Shown: in pieces, positions 48,166-61,679 of the stretch
How positions within the stretch are numbered: position 1 is the stretch's first letter
Layout: every line of letters begins with the position of its first letter
Assembly: GCF_029867415.1 (NCBI RefSeq)
Contig: NC_081183.1
Location: 55,316,336 to 55,380,335 of the forward strand
Reading direction: 5' to 3'
Source of the DNA: Vicia villosa
Lineage: Eukaryota > Streptophyta > Magnoliopsida > Fabales > Fabaceae
Length of the DNA stretch: 64,000 nt
Made by a program: the position numbers and the translations under genes
The notes under the pieces: generated by a model
Database searches by the model: none
What the model was told of the DNA's origin: nothing
What the model saw: only the letters and a program-made list of their open reading frames with translations

Positions 48166-49422
48166 GAGGTGGAAAGATCAAGCAATGGTTGCTTGAATTT
48201 TAAGCTTGAAAGTCAAAAATTCAACAAAAGCAATCAATGCTTTTAGCTTCAATTTTAAGCACTCCATGGCCTATAAATAGCTTAGAATACTTCAACAACA
48301 ACACACACGAAAATAGCAAAGGAGGGAGCAAAGAAACTTCACAAAATTCTCAAAAAATTCATAACTTTGTAAATTTTCGTTTTCCATATTCCAATCATTA
48401 TCAATACAAATAAACACTTCCAATCATCTCCTAAAGTAATATAGAGTAAGAATAAGCTTTTTGTTTGGTCCCATGAGAGTCATAATATGCGTATAAAGCT
48501 TTACATGAACATACACTCATAGCTTTCGTTTTCGTATGCATGCTTAACTAAAATGAAATCTAACCATTTGCATGGACTCATGGCATGATATAGAGTAGGT
48601 TTGAGTGATCACATGCAAGCTTTAACGTGGTTTTGAAGCTCCACCATTTTTGAGCTTCAAACATGCGAAGCTTTCGTTCTCCATGATAGAGGCACCAAAT
48701 GAAAAAACTAACGATGCTATCATGTTCAGAAGGGTCCATTTAGGTAATCTGGGTGGCCCTTGTTCTTTTCCATTTTCATTTTGTAGGTCATTCAAAAGGT
48801 TGAAGAATTGAAAGCAAAATCCGCAGGTAAGTCTGCCAGAAATTCCGCAGGTAAAAGGAAGAAGATGATGAATAGTGAGGTTGAATCTTTGACCGCACGC
48901 GTGGCATATTCTCCTCTTCCCATTCGCTGGTCAACCAGCGTGGACCCCACTTGTAATGTTTGAATTCAGCATGTTCACATGTGGCACGTCTAATCACGTG
49001 TACCATGTATCCACGCATCTGGGCCATAGATATCCACTAAAAATGAATCCAACGCATCAGAATGAGCCTCATGTCATGGACCTCATTTAATTACCACACA
49101 TGTCATATCTTTTTCTATTTTCTATTTTTATTTTAATTTCTTTATAAAATTAATTAAAAATAGTTTTAAATATCCAAAAAATACACAAAAAATATTTTTA
49201 AGTTTCTAAAATAATATTTTATTTTCTGATATAAAAATATTTTATTTTTCTTCATAATTTAAATATTTTGTATAATTAATTAGATAATATGCATATATTT
49301 ATCTTTTAATTATTTTCAACCATTCAAAAATCATAAAAAAAAATTGTTCTTTATATTAAATATTATTTATATATTATAAACTAATTTTGTACAAATTTAG
49401 AATAATTTTCTCTTTAAGTTTT
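48166..49422 (+). mobile_element. Continuation of the Ogre-like LTR after Copia B
   Basis: Contains the TATA box CTATAAATAG (48271-48280) with C/A-rich leader (CAACAACAACACACAC), then non-coding DNA, then the A/T-rich block matching 4.8-5.15 kb. It ends abruptly in CTCTTTAAGTTTT against the RPA array, about 40 bp before the N gap. Confidence 0.5.
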
Positions 49423-49459
49423 AAAATTACATATAAATTGAGCCAAATGAAGTATAAAA

Positions 49460-49559
49460 NNNNNNNNNNNNNNNNNNNNNNNNNNNNNNNNNNNNNNNNN
49501 NNNNNNNNNNNNNNNNNNNNNNNNNNNNNNNNNNNNNNNNNNNNNNNNNNNNNNNNNNN
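49460..49559. other. Assembly gap (100 N)
   Basis: Exactly 100 Ns, a placeholder length. Comparison with the next unit shows about 390 bp are missing if only one unit is spanned; whole extra units may be missing. Confidence 0.98.
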
Positions 49560-49571
49560 AAATATTTATAC

Positions 49572-49724
49572 CTTTTCGTCAAGTAGAATCATCTCCAAAC
49601 TGTTTGTTTCAGATGGATTTTTGAATTCAGGTTGAGTCCACATACAAATGAATCGAACCTTCAAATTCCAATCAATCTTTCCAGCGTGAATGTTATCAAT
49701 GAAAGTAATTATAGGAAGTGCCAT
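49572..49724 (-). pseudogene. RPA fragment, partial copy 0 (exon 1 only)
   Basis: Exon 1: MALPIITFIDNIHAGKIDWN then LKVRFICMWTQPEFKNPSET, NSLEMILLDEK, and GT donor. Exons 2 and 3 fall in the N gap. Confidence 0.75.
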
Positions 49725-50275
49725 TGAATAAACTATGGAAAAGAAGCTGAATATTGGAGAGATGAATTTATACCAATTTGGTGGAAGAGAACTGAATTTA
49801 TACCAATCTGGATGAGGAGGAGGAGTTACGCATTAATAAAATGAGATTGTGATTTGTAACATGGGTTTATGATTTATAAAAAACGTGGGTTTAGAATTTG
49901 GATATGGGGTTTTAAAACAAGTATCAAAGAACGTGGGTTTGTGATTTAAAAAATAAGAATGTATGGTTAGTTGACCTGGTAATGAAACATGGGTTTGAAT
50001 TAATACGTTGGTGAAAGAAGTAGTTTTTTTTAGGATTTATATTATTTAATATATTTAATATTTAATAATAATTAGTGTGTTTAATCTGTTTAAATCAACT
50101 AAAAAGTAGGAAACAATGAATGTAGTTTTTTTAGGGTTTATTTCATTTAATATATTTAATAAATTAATAATTAGTAATGAAACGTGGTGACAATGAAAGT
50201 TGTTTGAGAAAAAAATATATACCATAAATTAATTTATGTAATTAAATATAATGATAAACTATTATTAAATCTTAC

Positions 50276-50993
50276 TCTAAATCCTCAAGAACAATGTTAA
50301 TCATCTGGTAGTTTTTTCCATTCTTTGGAGTTTGTTTGATGTTGTCCTTTTCCACAATATGTGGAATTACATCTGTTAAATTTAAGAAAAAAATTACATA
50401 TAAATTGAGCCAAATGAATTATAAAGTTTGTTTTTGTAAATTCATAAAAAAATGTGAAAGTAAATATAAAATAGTATATATACCAAGTAATTTATCACCA
50501 TTTGTAGCTGAGAGGATATATGAAAAAGCAACAAAATCTAAATGATTTGTTGGAATTTCATTCACAACTATGTTACTGCACTTTGTAGCTCCCATAAAGT
50601 TCAATTTGAACTTGTGTGTTGTCGGTTTGAATTTTTATTTCAGTTTTGGCAACTAAGGCATTTTCAATTAAATAAGTAGAACCTTCCTTTAAGGATTCTT
50701 GAAACTGTGTGATAAGTCTTTTCTTCACTGTAGCCTAAATGTTTCCATACTACAATGAAAAAAAGATGAAAATACAAAAAAAAAAAATCAATATAGATTG
50801 TAAATATTATTATGAAATTAAAAATATAAAATATTTATACCTTTTCGTCAAGTAGAATCATCTCCAAACTGTTTGTTTCAGATGGATTTTTGAATTCAGG
50901 TTGAGTCCACATACAAATGAATCGAACCTTCAAATTCCAATCAATCTTTCCAGCGTGAATGTTATCAATGAAAGTAATTATAGGAAGTGCCAT
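50276..50993 (-). pseudogene. RPA70-like exons 1-3, array copy 1
   Basis: Exon 1 50993-50841 (ATG, ends DEK/GT). Exon 2 50749-50484 starts YGNI then TAG stop in place of Lys, then ATVKKRLITQFQESLKEGST, YLIENALVAKTEIK. One extra A in an A-run shifts the frame, after which FMGATKCSNIVVNEIPTNHL then DFVAFSYILSATNGDKLLG continue in another frame. Exon 3 50372-50276 encodes DVIPHIVEKDNIKQTPKNGK then NYQMINIVLEDL and ends at GTAAGA. These are the N-terminal OB folds of the Helitron-type RPA large subunit, the DNA-binding part. The rest of the gene is not in the unit, so it cannot make a full protein. Confidence 0.82.
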
Positions 50994-51541
50994 TGAATAA
51001 ACTATGGAAAAGAAGCTGAATATTGGAGAGATGAATTTATACCAATTTGGTGGAAGAGAACTGAATTTATACCAATCTGGAGGAGGAGGAGTTACGCATT
51101 AATAAAATGAGATTGTGATTTGTAACATGGGTTTATGATTTATAAAAAACGTGGGTTTAGAATTTGGATATGGGGTTTTAAAACAAGTATCAAAGAACGT
51201 GGGTTTGTGATTTAAAAAATAAGAATGTATGGTTAGTTGACCTGGTAATGAAACATGGGTTTGAATTAATACGTTGGTGAAAGAAGTAGTTTTTTTTAGG
51301 ATTTATATTATTTAATATATTTAATATTTAATAATAATTAGTGTGTTTAATCTGTTTAAATCAACTAAAAAGTAGGAAACAATGAATGTAGTTTTTTTAG
51401 GGTTTATTTCATTTAATATATTTAATAAATTAATAATTAGTAATGAAACGTGGTGACAATGAAAGTTGTTTGAGAAAAAAATATATACCATAAATTAATT
51501 TATGTAATTAAATATAATGATAAACTATTATTAAATCTTAC

Positions 51542-52258
51542 TCTAAATCCTCAAGAACAATGTTAATCATCTGGTAGTTTTTTCCATTCTTTGGAGTTTG
51601 TTTGATGTTGTCCTTTTCCACAATATGTGGAATTACATCTGTTAAATTTAAGAAAAAAATTACATATAAATTGAGCCAAATGAATTATAAAGTTTGTTTT
51701 TGTAAATTCATAAAAAAATGTGAAAGTAAATATAAAATAGTATATATACCAAGTAATTTATCACCATTTGTAGCTGAGAGGATATATGAAAAAGCAACAA
51801 AATCTAAATGATTTGTTGGAATTTCATTCACAACTATGTTACTGCACTTTGTAGCTCCCATAAAGTTCAATTTGAACTTGTGTGTTGTCGGTTTGAATTT
51901 TTATTTCAGTTTTGGCAACTAAGGCATTTTCAATTAAATAAGTAGAACCTTCCTTTAAGGATTCTTGAAACTGTGTGATAAGTCTTTTCTTCACTGTAGC
52001 CTAAATGTTTCCATACTACAATGAAAAAAAGATGAAAATACAAAAAAAAAAATCAATATAGATTGTAAATATTATTATGAAATTAAAAATATAAAATATT
52101 TATACCTTTTCGTCAAGTAGAATCATCTCCAAACTGTTTGTTTCAGATGGATTTTTGAATTCAGGTTGAGTCCACATACAAATGAATCGAACCTTCAAAT
52201 TCCAATCAATCTTTCCAGCGTGAATGTTATCAATGAAAGTAATTATAGGAAGTGCCAT
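51542..52258 (-). pseudogene. RPA70-like exons 1-3, array copy 2
   Basis: Same three exons, TAG stop in exon 2 and A-run frameshift as copy 1. Confidence 0.82.
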
Positions 52259-52806
52259 TGAATAAACTATGGAAAAGAAGCTGAATATTGGAGAGATGAA
52301 TTTATACCAATTTGGTGGAAGAGAACTGAATTTATACCAATCTGGAGGAGGAGGAGTTACGCATTAATAAAATGAGATTGTGATTTGTAACATGGGTTTA
52401 TGATTTATAAAAAACGTGGGTTTAGAATTTGGATATGGGGTTTTAAAACAAGTATCAAAGAACGTGGGTTTGTGATTTAAAAAATAAGAATGTATGGTTA
52501 GTTGACCTGGTAATGAAACATGGGTTTGAATTAATACGTTGGTGAAAGAAGTAGTTTTTTTTAGGATTTATATTATTTAATATATTTAATATTTAATAAT
52601 AATTAGTGTGTTTAATCTGTTTAAATCAACTAAAAAGTAGGAAACAATGAATGTAGTTTTTTTAGGGTTTATTTCATTTAATATATTTAATAAATTAATA
52701 ATTAGTAATGAAACGTGGTGACAATGAAAGTTGTTTGAGAAAAAAATATATACCATAAATTAATTTATGTAATTAAATATAATGATAAACTATTATTAAA
52801 TCTTAC

Positions 52807-53523
52807 TCTAAATCCTCAAGAACAATGTTAATCATCTGGTAGTTTTTTCCATTCTTTGGAGTTTGTTTGATGTTGTCCTTTTCCACAATATGTGGAATTA
52901 CATCTGTTAAATTTAAGAAAAAAATTACATATAAATTGAGCCAAATGAATTATAAAGTTTGTTTTTGTAAATTCATAAAAAAATGTGAAAGTAAATATAA
53001 AATAGTATATATACCAAGTAATTTATCACCATTTGTAGCTGAGAGGATATATGAAAAAGCAACAAAATCTAAATGATTTGTTGGAATTTCATTCACAACT
53101 ATGTTACTGCACTTTGTAGCTCCCATAAAGTTCAATTTGAACTTGTGTGTTGTCGGTTTGAATTTTTATTTCAGTTTTGGCAACTAAGGCATTTTCAATT
53201 AAATAAGTAGAACCTTCCTTTAAGGATTCTTGAAACTGTGTGATAAGTCTTTTCTTCACTGTAGCCTAAATGTTTCCATACTACAATGAAAAAAAGATGA
53301 AAATACAAAAAAAAAAATCAATATAGATTGTAAATATTATTATGAAATTAAAAATATAAAATATTTATACCTTTTCGTCAAGTAGAATCATCTCCAAACT
53401 GTTTGTTTCAGATGGATTTTTGAATTCAGGTTGAGTCCACATACAAATGAATCGAACCTTCAAATTCCAATCAATCTTTCCAGCGTGAATGTTATCAATG
53501 AAAGTAATTATAGGAAGTGCCAT
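52807..53523 (-). pseudogene. RPA70-like exons 1-3, array copy 3
   Basis: Same three exons with the exon 2 TAG stop and A-run frameshift. Confidence 0.82.
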
Positions 53524-54074
53524 TGAATAAACTATGGAAAAGAAGCTGAATATTGGAGAGATGAATTTATACCAATTTGGTGGAAGAGAACTGAATTTAT
53601 ACCAATCTGGAGGAGGAGGAGGAGTTACGCATTAATAAAATGAGATTGTGATTTGTAACATGGGTTTATGATTTATAAAAAACGTGGGTTTAGAATTTGG
53701 ATATGGGGTTTTAAAACAAGTATCAAAGAACGTGGGTTTGTGATTTAAAAAATAAGAATGTATGGTTAGTTGACCTGGTAATGAAACATGGGTTTGAATT
53801 AATACGTTGGTGAAAGAAGTAGTTTTTTTTAGGATTTATATTATTTAATATATTTAATATTTAATAATAATTAGTGTGTTTAATCTGTTTAAATCAACTA
53901 AAAAGTAGGAAACAATGAATGTAGTTTTTTTAGGGTTTATTTCATTTAATATATTTAATAAATTAATAATTAGTAATGAAACGTGGTGACAATGAAAGTT
54001 GTTTGAGAAAAAAATATATACCATAAATTAATTTATGTAATTAAATATAATGATAAACTATTATTAAATCTTAC

Positions 54075-54791
54075 TCTAAATCCTCAAGAACAATGTTAAT
54101 CATCTGGTAGTTTTTTCCATTCTTTGGAGTTTGTTTGATGTTGTCCTTTTCCACAATATGTGGAATTACATCTGTTAAATTTAAGAAAAAAATTACATAT
54201 AAATTGAGCCAAATGAATTATAAAGTTTGTTTTTGTAAATTCATAAAAAAATGTGAAAGTAAATATAAAATAGTATATATACCAAGTAATTTATCACCAT
54301 TTGTAGCTGAGAGGATATATGAAAAAGCAACAAAATCTAAATGATTTGTTGGAATTTCATTCACAACTATGTTACTGCACTTTGTAGCTCCCATAAAGTT
54401 CAATTTGAACTTGTGTGTTGTCGGTTTGAATTTTTATTTCAGTTTTGGCAACTAAGGCATTTTCAATTAAATAAGTAGAACCTTCCTTTAAGGATTCTTG
54501 AAACTGTGTGATAAGTCTTTTCTTCACTGTAGCCTAAATGTTTCCATACTACAATGAAAAAAAGATGAAAATACAAAAAAAAAAATCAATATAGATTGTA
54601 AATATTATTATGAAATTAAAAATATAAAATATTTATACCTTTTCGTCAAGTAGAATCATCTCCAAACTGTTTGTTTCAGATGGATTTTTGAATTCAGGTT
54701 GAGTCCACATACAAATGAATCGAACCTTCAAATTCCAATCAATCTTTCCAGCGTGAATGTTATCAATGAAAGTAATTATAGGAAGTGCCAT
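54075..54791 (-). pseudogene. RPA70-like exons 1-3, array copy 4
   Basis: Same exons and lesions; the upstream (GGA)n is one unit longer than in copies 2-3. Confidence 0.82.
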
Positions 54792-55342
54792 TGAATAAAC
54801 TATGGAAAAGAAGCTGAATATTGGAGAGATGAATTTATACCAATTTGGTGGAAGAGAACTGAATTTATACCAATCTGGAGGAGGAGGAGGAGTTACGCAT
54901 TAATAAAATGAGATTGTGATTTGTAACATGGGTTTATGATTTATAAAAAACGTGGGTTTAGAATTTGGATATGGGGTTTTAAAACAAGTATCAAAGAACG
55001 TGGGTTTGTGATTTAAAAAATAAGAATGTATGGTTAGTTGACCTGGTAATGAAACATGGGTTTGAATTAATACGTTGGTGAAAGAAGTAGTTTTTTTTAG
55101 GATTTATATTATTTATATTATTTAATATTTAATAATAATTAGTGTGTTTAATCTGTTTAAATCAACTAAAAAGTAGGAAACAATGAATGTAGTTTTTTTA
55201 GGGTTTATTTCATTTAATATATTTAATAAATTAATAATTAGTAATGAAACGTGGTGACAATGAAAGTTGTTTGAGAAAAAAATATATACCATAAATTAAT
55301 TTATGTAATTAAATATAATGATAAACTATTATTAAATCTTAC

Positions 55343-56058
55343 TCTAAATCCTCAAGAACAATGTTAATCATCTGGTAGTTTTTTCCATTCTTTGGAGTTT
55401 GTTTGATGTTGTCCTTTTCCACAATATGTGGAATTACATCTGTTAAATTTAAGAAAAAAATTACATATAAATTGAGCCAAATGAATTATAAAGTTTGTTT
55501 TTGTAAATTCATAAAAAAATGTGAAAGTAAATATAAAATAGTATATATACCAAGTAATTTATCACCATTTGTAGCTGAGAGGATATATGAAAAAGCAACA
55601 AAATCTAAATGATTTGTTGGAATTTCATTCACAACTATGTTACTGCACTTTGTAGCTCCCATAAAGTTCAATTTGAACTTGTGTGTTGTCGGTTTGAATT
55701 TTTATTTCAGTTTTGCAACTAAGGCATTTTCAATTAAATAAGTAGAACCTTCCTTTAAGGATTCTTGAAACTGTGTGATAAGTCTTTTCTTCACTGTAGC
55801 CTAAATGTTTCCATACTACAATGAAAAAAAGATGAAAATACAAAAAAAAAAATCAATATAGATTGTAAATATTATTATGAAATTAAAAATATAAAATATT
55901 TATACCTTTTCGTCAAGTAGAATCATCTCCAAACTGTTTGTTTCAGATGGATTTTTGAATTCAGGTTGAGTCCACATACAAATGAATCGAACCTTCAAAT
56001 TCCAATCAATCTTTCCAGCGTGAATGTTATCAATGAAAGTAATTATAGGAAGTGCCAT
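55343..56058 (-). pseudogene. RPA70-like exons 1-3, array copy 5
   Basis: Same exons and lesions. This copy also lacks one base in exon 2 (TTTTGCAAC where the others have TTTTGGCAAC at 55714), adding a second frameshift. Confidence 0.82.
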
Positions 56059-56609
56059 TGAATAAACTATGGAAAAGAAGCTGAATATTGGAGAGATGAA
56101 TTTATACCAATTTGGTGGAAGAGAACTGAATTTATACCAATCTGGAGGAGGAGGAGGAGTTACGCATTAATAAAATGAGATTGTGATTTGTAACATGGGT
56201 TTATGATTTATAAAAAACGTGGGTTTAGAATTTGGATATGGGGTTTTAAAACAAGTATCAAAGAACGTGGGTTTGTGATTTAAAAAATAAGAATGTATGG
56301 TTAGTTGACCTGGTAATGAAACATGGGTTTGAATTAATACGTTGGTGAAAGAAGTAGTTTTTTTTAGGATTTATATTATTTAATATATTTAATATTTAAT
56401 AATAATTAGTGTGTTTAATCTGTTTAAATCAACTAAAAAGTAGGAAACAATGAATGTAGTTTTTTTAGGGTTTATTTCATTTAATATATTTAATAAATTA
56501 ATAATTAGTAATGAAACGTGGTGACAATGAAAGTTGTTTGAGAAAAAAATATATACCATAAATTAATTTATGTAATTAAATATAATGATAAACTATTATT
56601 AAATCTTAC

Positions 56610-57326
56610 TCTAAATCCTCAAGAACAATGTTAATCATCTGGTAGTTTTTTCCATTCTTTGGAGTTTGTTTGATGTTGTCCTTTTCCACAATATGTGGAA
56701 TTACATCTGTTAAATTTAAGAAAAAAATTACATATAAATTGAGCCAAATGAATTATAAAGTTTGTTTTTGTAAATTCATAAAAAAATGTGAAAGTAAATA
56801 TAAAATAGTATATATACCAAGTAATTTATCACCATTTGTAGCTGAGAGGATATATGAAAAAGCAACAAAATCTAAATGATTTGTTGGAATTTCATTCACA
56901 ACTATGTTACTGCACTTTGTAGCTCCCATAAAGTTCAATTTGAACTTGTGTGTTGTCGGTTTGAATTTTTATTTCAGTTTTGGCAACTAAGGCATTTTCA
57001 ATTAAATAAGTAGAACCTTCCTTTAAGGATTCTTGAAACTGTGTGATAAGTCTTTTCTTCACTGTAGCCTAAATGTTTCCATACTACAATGAAAAAAAGA
57101 TGAAAATACAAAAAAAAAAATCAATATAGATTGTAAATATTATTATGAAATTAAAAATATAAAATATTTATACCTTTTCGTCAAGTAGAATCATCTCCAA
57201 ACTGTTTGTTTCAGATGGATTTTTGAATTCAGGTTGAGTCCACATACAAATGAATCGAACCTTCAAATTCCAATCAATCTTTCCAGCGTGAATGTTATCA
57301 ATGAAAGTAATTATAGGAAGTGCCAT
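56610..57326 (-). pseudogene. RPA70-like exons 1-3, array copy 6
   Basis: Same exons with TAG stop and shared frameshift. Confidence 0.82.
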
Positions 57327-57875
57327 TGAATAAACTATGGAAAAGAAGCTGAATATTGGAGAGATGAATTTATACCAATTTGGTGGAAGAGAACTGAATT
57401 TATACCAATCTGGGAGGAGGAGGAGTTACGCATTAATAAAATGAGATTGTGATTTGTAACATGGGTTTATGATTTATAAAAAACGTGGGTTTAGAATTTG
57501 GATATGGGGTTTTAAAACAAGTATCAAAGAACGTGGGTTTGTGATTTAAAAAATAAGAATGTATGGTTAGTTGACCTGGTAATGAAACATGGGTTTGAAT
57601 TAATACGTTGGTGAAAGAAGTAGTTTTTTTTAGGATTTATATTATTTAATATATTTAATATTTAATAATAATTAGTGTGTTTAATCTGTTTAAATCAACT
57701 AAAAAGTAGGAAACAATGAATGTAGTTTTTTTAGGGTTTATTTCATTTAATATATTTAATAAATTAATAATTAGTAATGAAACGTGGTGACAATGAAAGT
57801 TGTTTGAGAAAAAAATATATACCATAAATTAATTTATGTAATTAAATATAATGATAAACTATTATTAAATCTTAC

Positions 57876-58591
57876 TCTAAATCCTCAAGAACAATGTTAA
57901 TCATCTGGTAGTTTTTTCCATTCTTTGGAGTTTGTTTGATGTTGTCCTTTTCCACAATATGTGGAATTACATCTGTTAAATTTAAGAAAAAAATTACATA
58001 TAAATTGAGCCAAATGAATTATAAAGTTTGTTTTTGTAAATTCATAAAAAAATGTGAAAGTAAATATAAAATAGTATATATACCAAGTAATTTATCACCA
58101 TTTGTAGCTGAGAGGATATATGAAAAAGCAACAAAATCTAAATGATTTGTTGGAATTTCATTCACAACTATGTTACTGCACTTTGTAGCTCCCATAAAGT
58201 TCAATTTGAACTTGTGTGTTGTCGGTTTGAATTTTTATTTCAGTTTTGGCAACTAAGGCATTTTCAATTAAATAAGTAGAACCTTCCTTTAAGGATTCTT
58301 GAAACTGTGTGATAAGTCTTTTCTTCACTGTAGCCTAAATGTTTCCATACTACAATGAAAAAAAGATGAAAATACAAAAAAAAAATCAATATAGATTGTA
58401 AATATTATTATGAAATTAAAAATATAAAATATTTATACCTTTTCGTCAAGTAGAATCATCTCCAAACTGTTTGTTTCAGATGGATTTTTGAATTCAGGTT
58501 GAGTCCACATACAAATGAATCGAACCTTCAAATTCCAATCAATCTTTCCAGCGTGAATGTTATCAATGAAAGTAATTATAGGAAGTGCCAT
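57876..58591 (-). pseudogene. RPA70-like exons 1-3, array copy 7
   Basis: Same exons; last copy (left to right) carrying the exon 2 TAG stop. Confidence 0.82.
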
Positions 58592-59141
58592 TGAATAAAC
58601 TATGGAAAAGAAGCTGAATATTGGAGAGATGAATTTATACCAATTTGGTGGAAGAGAACTGAATTTATACCAATCTGGAGGAGGAGGAGGAGTTACGCAT
58701 TAATAAAATGAGATTGTGATTTGTAACATGGGTTTATGATTTATAAAAAACGTGGGTTTAGAATTTGGATATGGGGTTTTAAAACAAGTATCAAAGAACG
58801 TGGGTTTGTGATTTAAAAAATAAGAATGTATGGTTAGTTGACCTGGTAATGAAACATGGGTTTGAATTAATACGTTGGTGAAAGAAGTAGTTTTTTTAGG
58901 ATTTATATTATTTAATATATTTAATATTTAATAATAATTAGTGTGTTTAATCTGTTTAAATCAACTAAAAAGTAGGAAACAATGAATGTAGTTTTTTTAG
59001 GGTTTATTTCATTTAATATATTTAATAAATTAATAATTAGTAATGAAACGTGGTGACAATGAAAGTTGTTTGAGAAAAAAATATATACCATAAATTAATT
59101 TATGTAATTAAATATAATGATAAACTATTATTAAATCTTAC

Positions 59142-59857
59142 TCTAAATCCTCAAGAACAATGTTAATCATCTGGTAGTTTTTTCCATTCTTTGGAGTTTG
59201 TTTGATGTTGTCCTTTTCCACAATATGTGGAATTACATCTGTTAAATTTAAGAAAAAAATTACATATAAATTGAGCCAAATGAATTATAAAGTTTGTTTT
59301 TGTAAATTCATAAAAAAATGTGAAAGTAAATATAAAATAGTATATATACCAAGTAATTTATCACCATTTGTAGCTGAGAGGATATATGAAAAAGCAACAA
59401 AATCTAAATGATTTGTTGGAATTTCATTCACAACTATGTTACTGCACTTTGTAGCTCCCATAAAGTTCAATTTGAACTTGTGTGTTGTCGGTTTGAATTT
59501 TTATTTCAGTTTTGGCAACTAAGGCATTTTCAATTAAATAAGTAGAACCTTCCTTTAAGGATTCTTGAAACTGTGTGATAAGTCTTTTCTTCACTGTAGC
59601 CTTAATGTTTCCATACTACAATGAAAAAAAGATGAAAATACAAAAAAAAAATCAATATAGATTGTAAATATTATTATGAAATTAAAAATATAAAATATTT
59701 ATACCTTTTCGTCAAGTAGAATCATCTCCAAACTGTTTGTTTCAGATGGATTTTTGAATTCAGGTTGAGTCCACATACAAATGAATCGAACCTTCAAATT
59801 CCAATCAATCTTTCCAGCGTGAATGTTATCAATGAAAGTAATTATAGGAAGTGCCAT
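59142..59857 (-). pseudogene. RPA70-like exons 1-3, array copy 8 (Lys codon retained)
   Basis: As the others, but exon 2 reads YGNIKATVKK: AAG instead of the TAG stop. The shared A-run frameshift remains. Confidence 0.82.
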
Positions 59858-60408
59858 TGAATAAACTATGGAAAAGAAGCTGAATATTGGAGAGATGAAT
59901 TTATACCAATTTGGTGGAAGAGAACTGAATTTATACCAATCTGGAGGAGGAGGAGGAGTTACGCATTAATAAAATGAGATTGTGATTTGTAACATGGGTT
60001 TATGATTTATAAAAAACGTGGGTTTAGAATTTGGATATGGGGTTTTAAAACAAGTATCAAAGAACGTGGGTTTGTGATTTAAAAAATAAGAATGTATGGT
60101 TAGTTGACCTGGTAATGAAACATGGGTTTGAATTAATACGTTGGTGAAAGAAGTAGTTTTTTTTAGGATTTATATTATTTAATATATTTAATATTTAATA
60201 ATAATTAGTGTGTTTAATCTGTTTAAATCAACTAAAAAGTAGGAAACAATGAATGTAGTTTTTTTAGGGTTTATTTCATTTAATATATTTAATAAATTAA
60301 TAATTAGTAATGAAACGTGGTGACAATGAAAGTTGTTTGAGAAAAAAATATATACCATAAATTAATTTATGTAATTAAATATAATGATAAACTATTATTA
60401 AATCTTAC

Positions 60409-61126
60409 TCTAAATCCTCAAGAACAATGTTAATCATCTGGTAGTTTTTTCCATTCTTTGGAGTTTGTTTGATGTTGTCCTTTTCCACAATATGTGGAAT
60501 TACATCTGTTAAATTTAAGAAAAAAATTACATATAAATTGAGCCAAATGAATTATAAAGTTTGTTTTTGTAAATTTATAAAAAAATGTGAAAGTAAATAT
60601 AAAATAGTATATATACCAAGTAATTTATCACCATTTGTAGCTGAGAGGATATATGAAAAAGCAACAAAATCTAAATGATTTGTTGGAATTTCATTCACAA
60701 CTATGTTACTGCACTTTGTAGCTCCCATAAAGTTCAATTTGAACTTGTGTGTTGTCGGTTTGAATTTTTATTTCAGTTTTGGCAACTAAGGCATTTTCAA
60801 TTAAATAAGTAGAACCTTCCTTTAAGGATTCTTGAAACTGTGTGATAAGTCTTTTCTTCACTGTAGCCTTAATGTTTCCATACTACAATGAAAAAAAGAT
60901 GAAAATACAAAAAAAAAAAATCAATATAGATTGTAAATATTATTATGAAATTAAAAATATAAAATATTTATACCTTTTCGTCAAGTAGAATCATCTCCAA
61001 ACTGTTTGTTTCGGATGGATTTTTGAATTCAGGTTGAGTCCACATACAAATGAATCGAACCTTCAAATTCCAATCAATCTTTCCCGCGTGAATGTTATCA
61101 ATGAAAGTAATTATAGGAAGTGCCAT
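60409..61126 (-). pseudogene. RPA70-like exons 1-3, array copy 9 (Lys codon retained)
   Basis: Lys codon retained in exon 2, shared frameshift present. Private changes include TTCGGATGG in exon 1, CCCGCG and a C-to-T change in intron 2; (GGA)n is the longest in the array. Confidence 0.82.
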
Positions 61127-61679
61127 TGAATAAACTATGGAAAAGAAGCTGAATATTGGAGAGATGAATTTATACCAATTTGGTGGAAGAGAACTGAATT
61201 TATACCAATCTGGAGGAGGAGGAGGAGGAGTTACGCATTAATAAAATGAGATTGTGATTTGTAACATGGGTTTATGATTTATAAAAAACGTGGGTTTAGA
61301 ATTTGGATATGGGGTTTTAAAACAAGTATCAAAGAACGTGGGTTTGTGATTTAAAAAATAAGAATGTATGGTTAGTTGACCTGGTAATGAAACATGGGTT
61401 TGAATTAATACGTTGGTGAAAGAAGTAGTTTTTTTAGGATTTATATTATTTAATATATTTAATATTTAATAATAATTAGTGTGTTTAATCTGTTTAAATC
61501 AACTAAAAAGTAGGAAACAATGAATGTAGTTTTTTTAGGGTTTATTTCATTTAATATATTTAATAAATTAATAATTAGTAATGAAACGTGGTGACAATGA
61601 AAGTTGTTTGAGAAAAAAATATATACCATAAATTAATTTATGTAATTAAATATAATGATAAACTATTATTAAATCTTAC

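Larger units (their letters stand above)
38187..49422 (+). mobile_element. Long Ogre-like LTR split by Copia B
   Basis: Starts TGTTATACCCCAAAATTTGC at 38187, runs to 40490, is interrupted by Copia B (40491-48160) and continues from 48166 to a junction with the RPA array at about 49422. Its last A/T-rich part aligns with 4.8-5.15 kb of the first LTR. A second TATA box at 48272-48280 (GCCTATAAATAG) matches the TATA context of the other long LTRs. 3' end missing. Confidence 0.5.
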
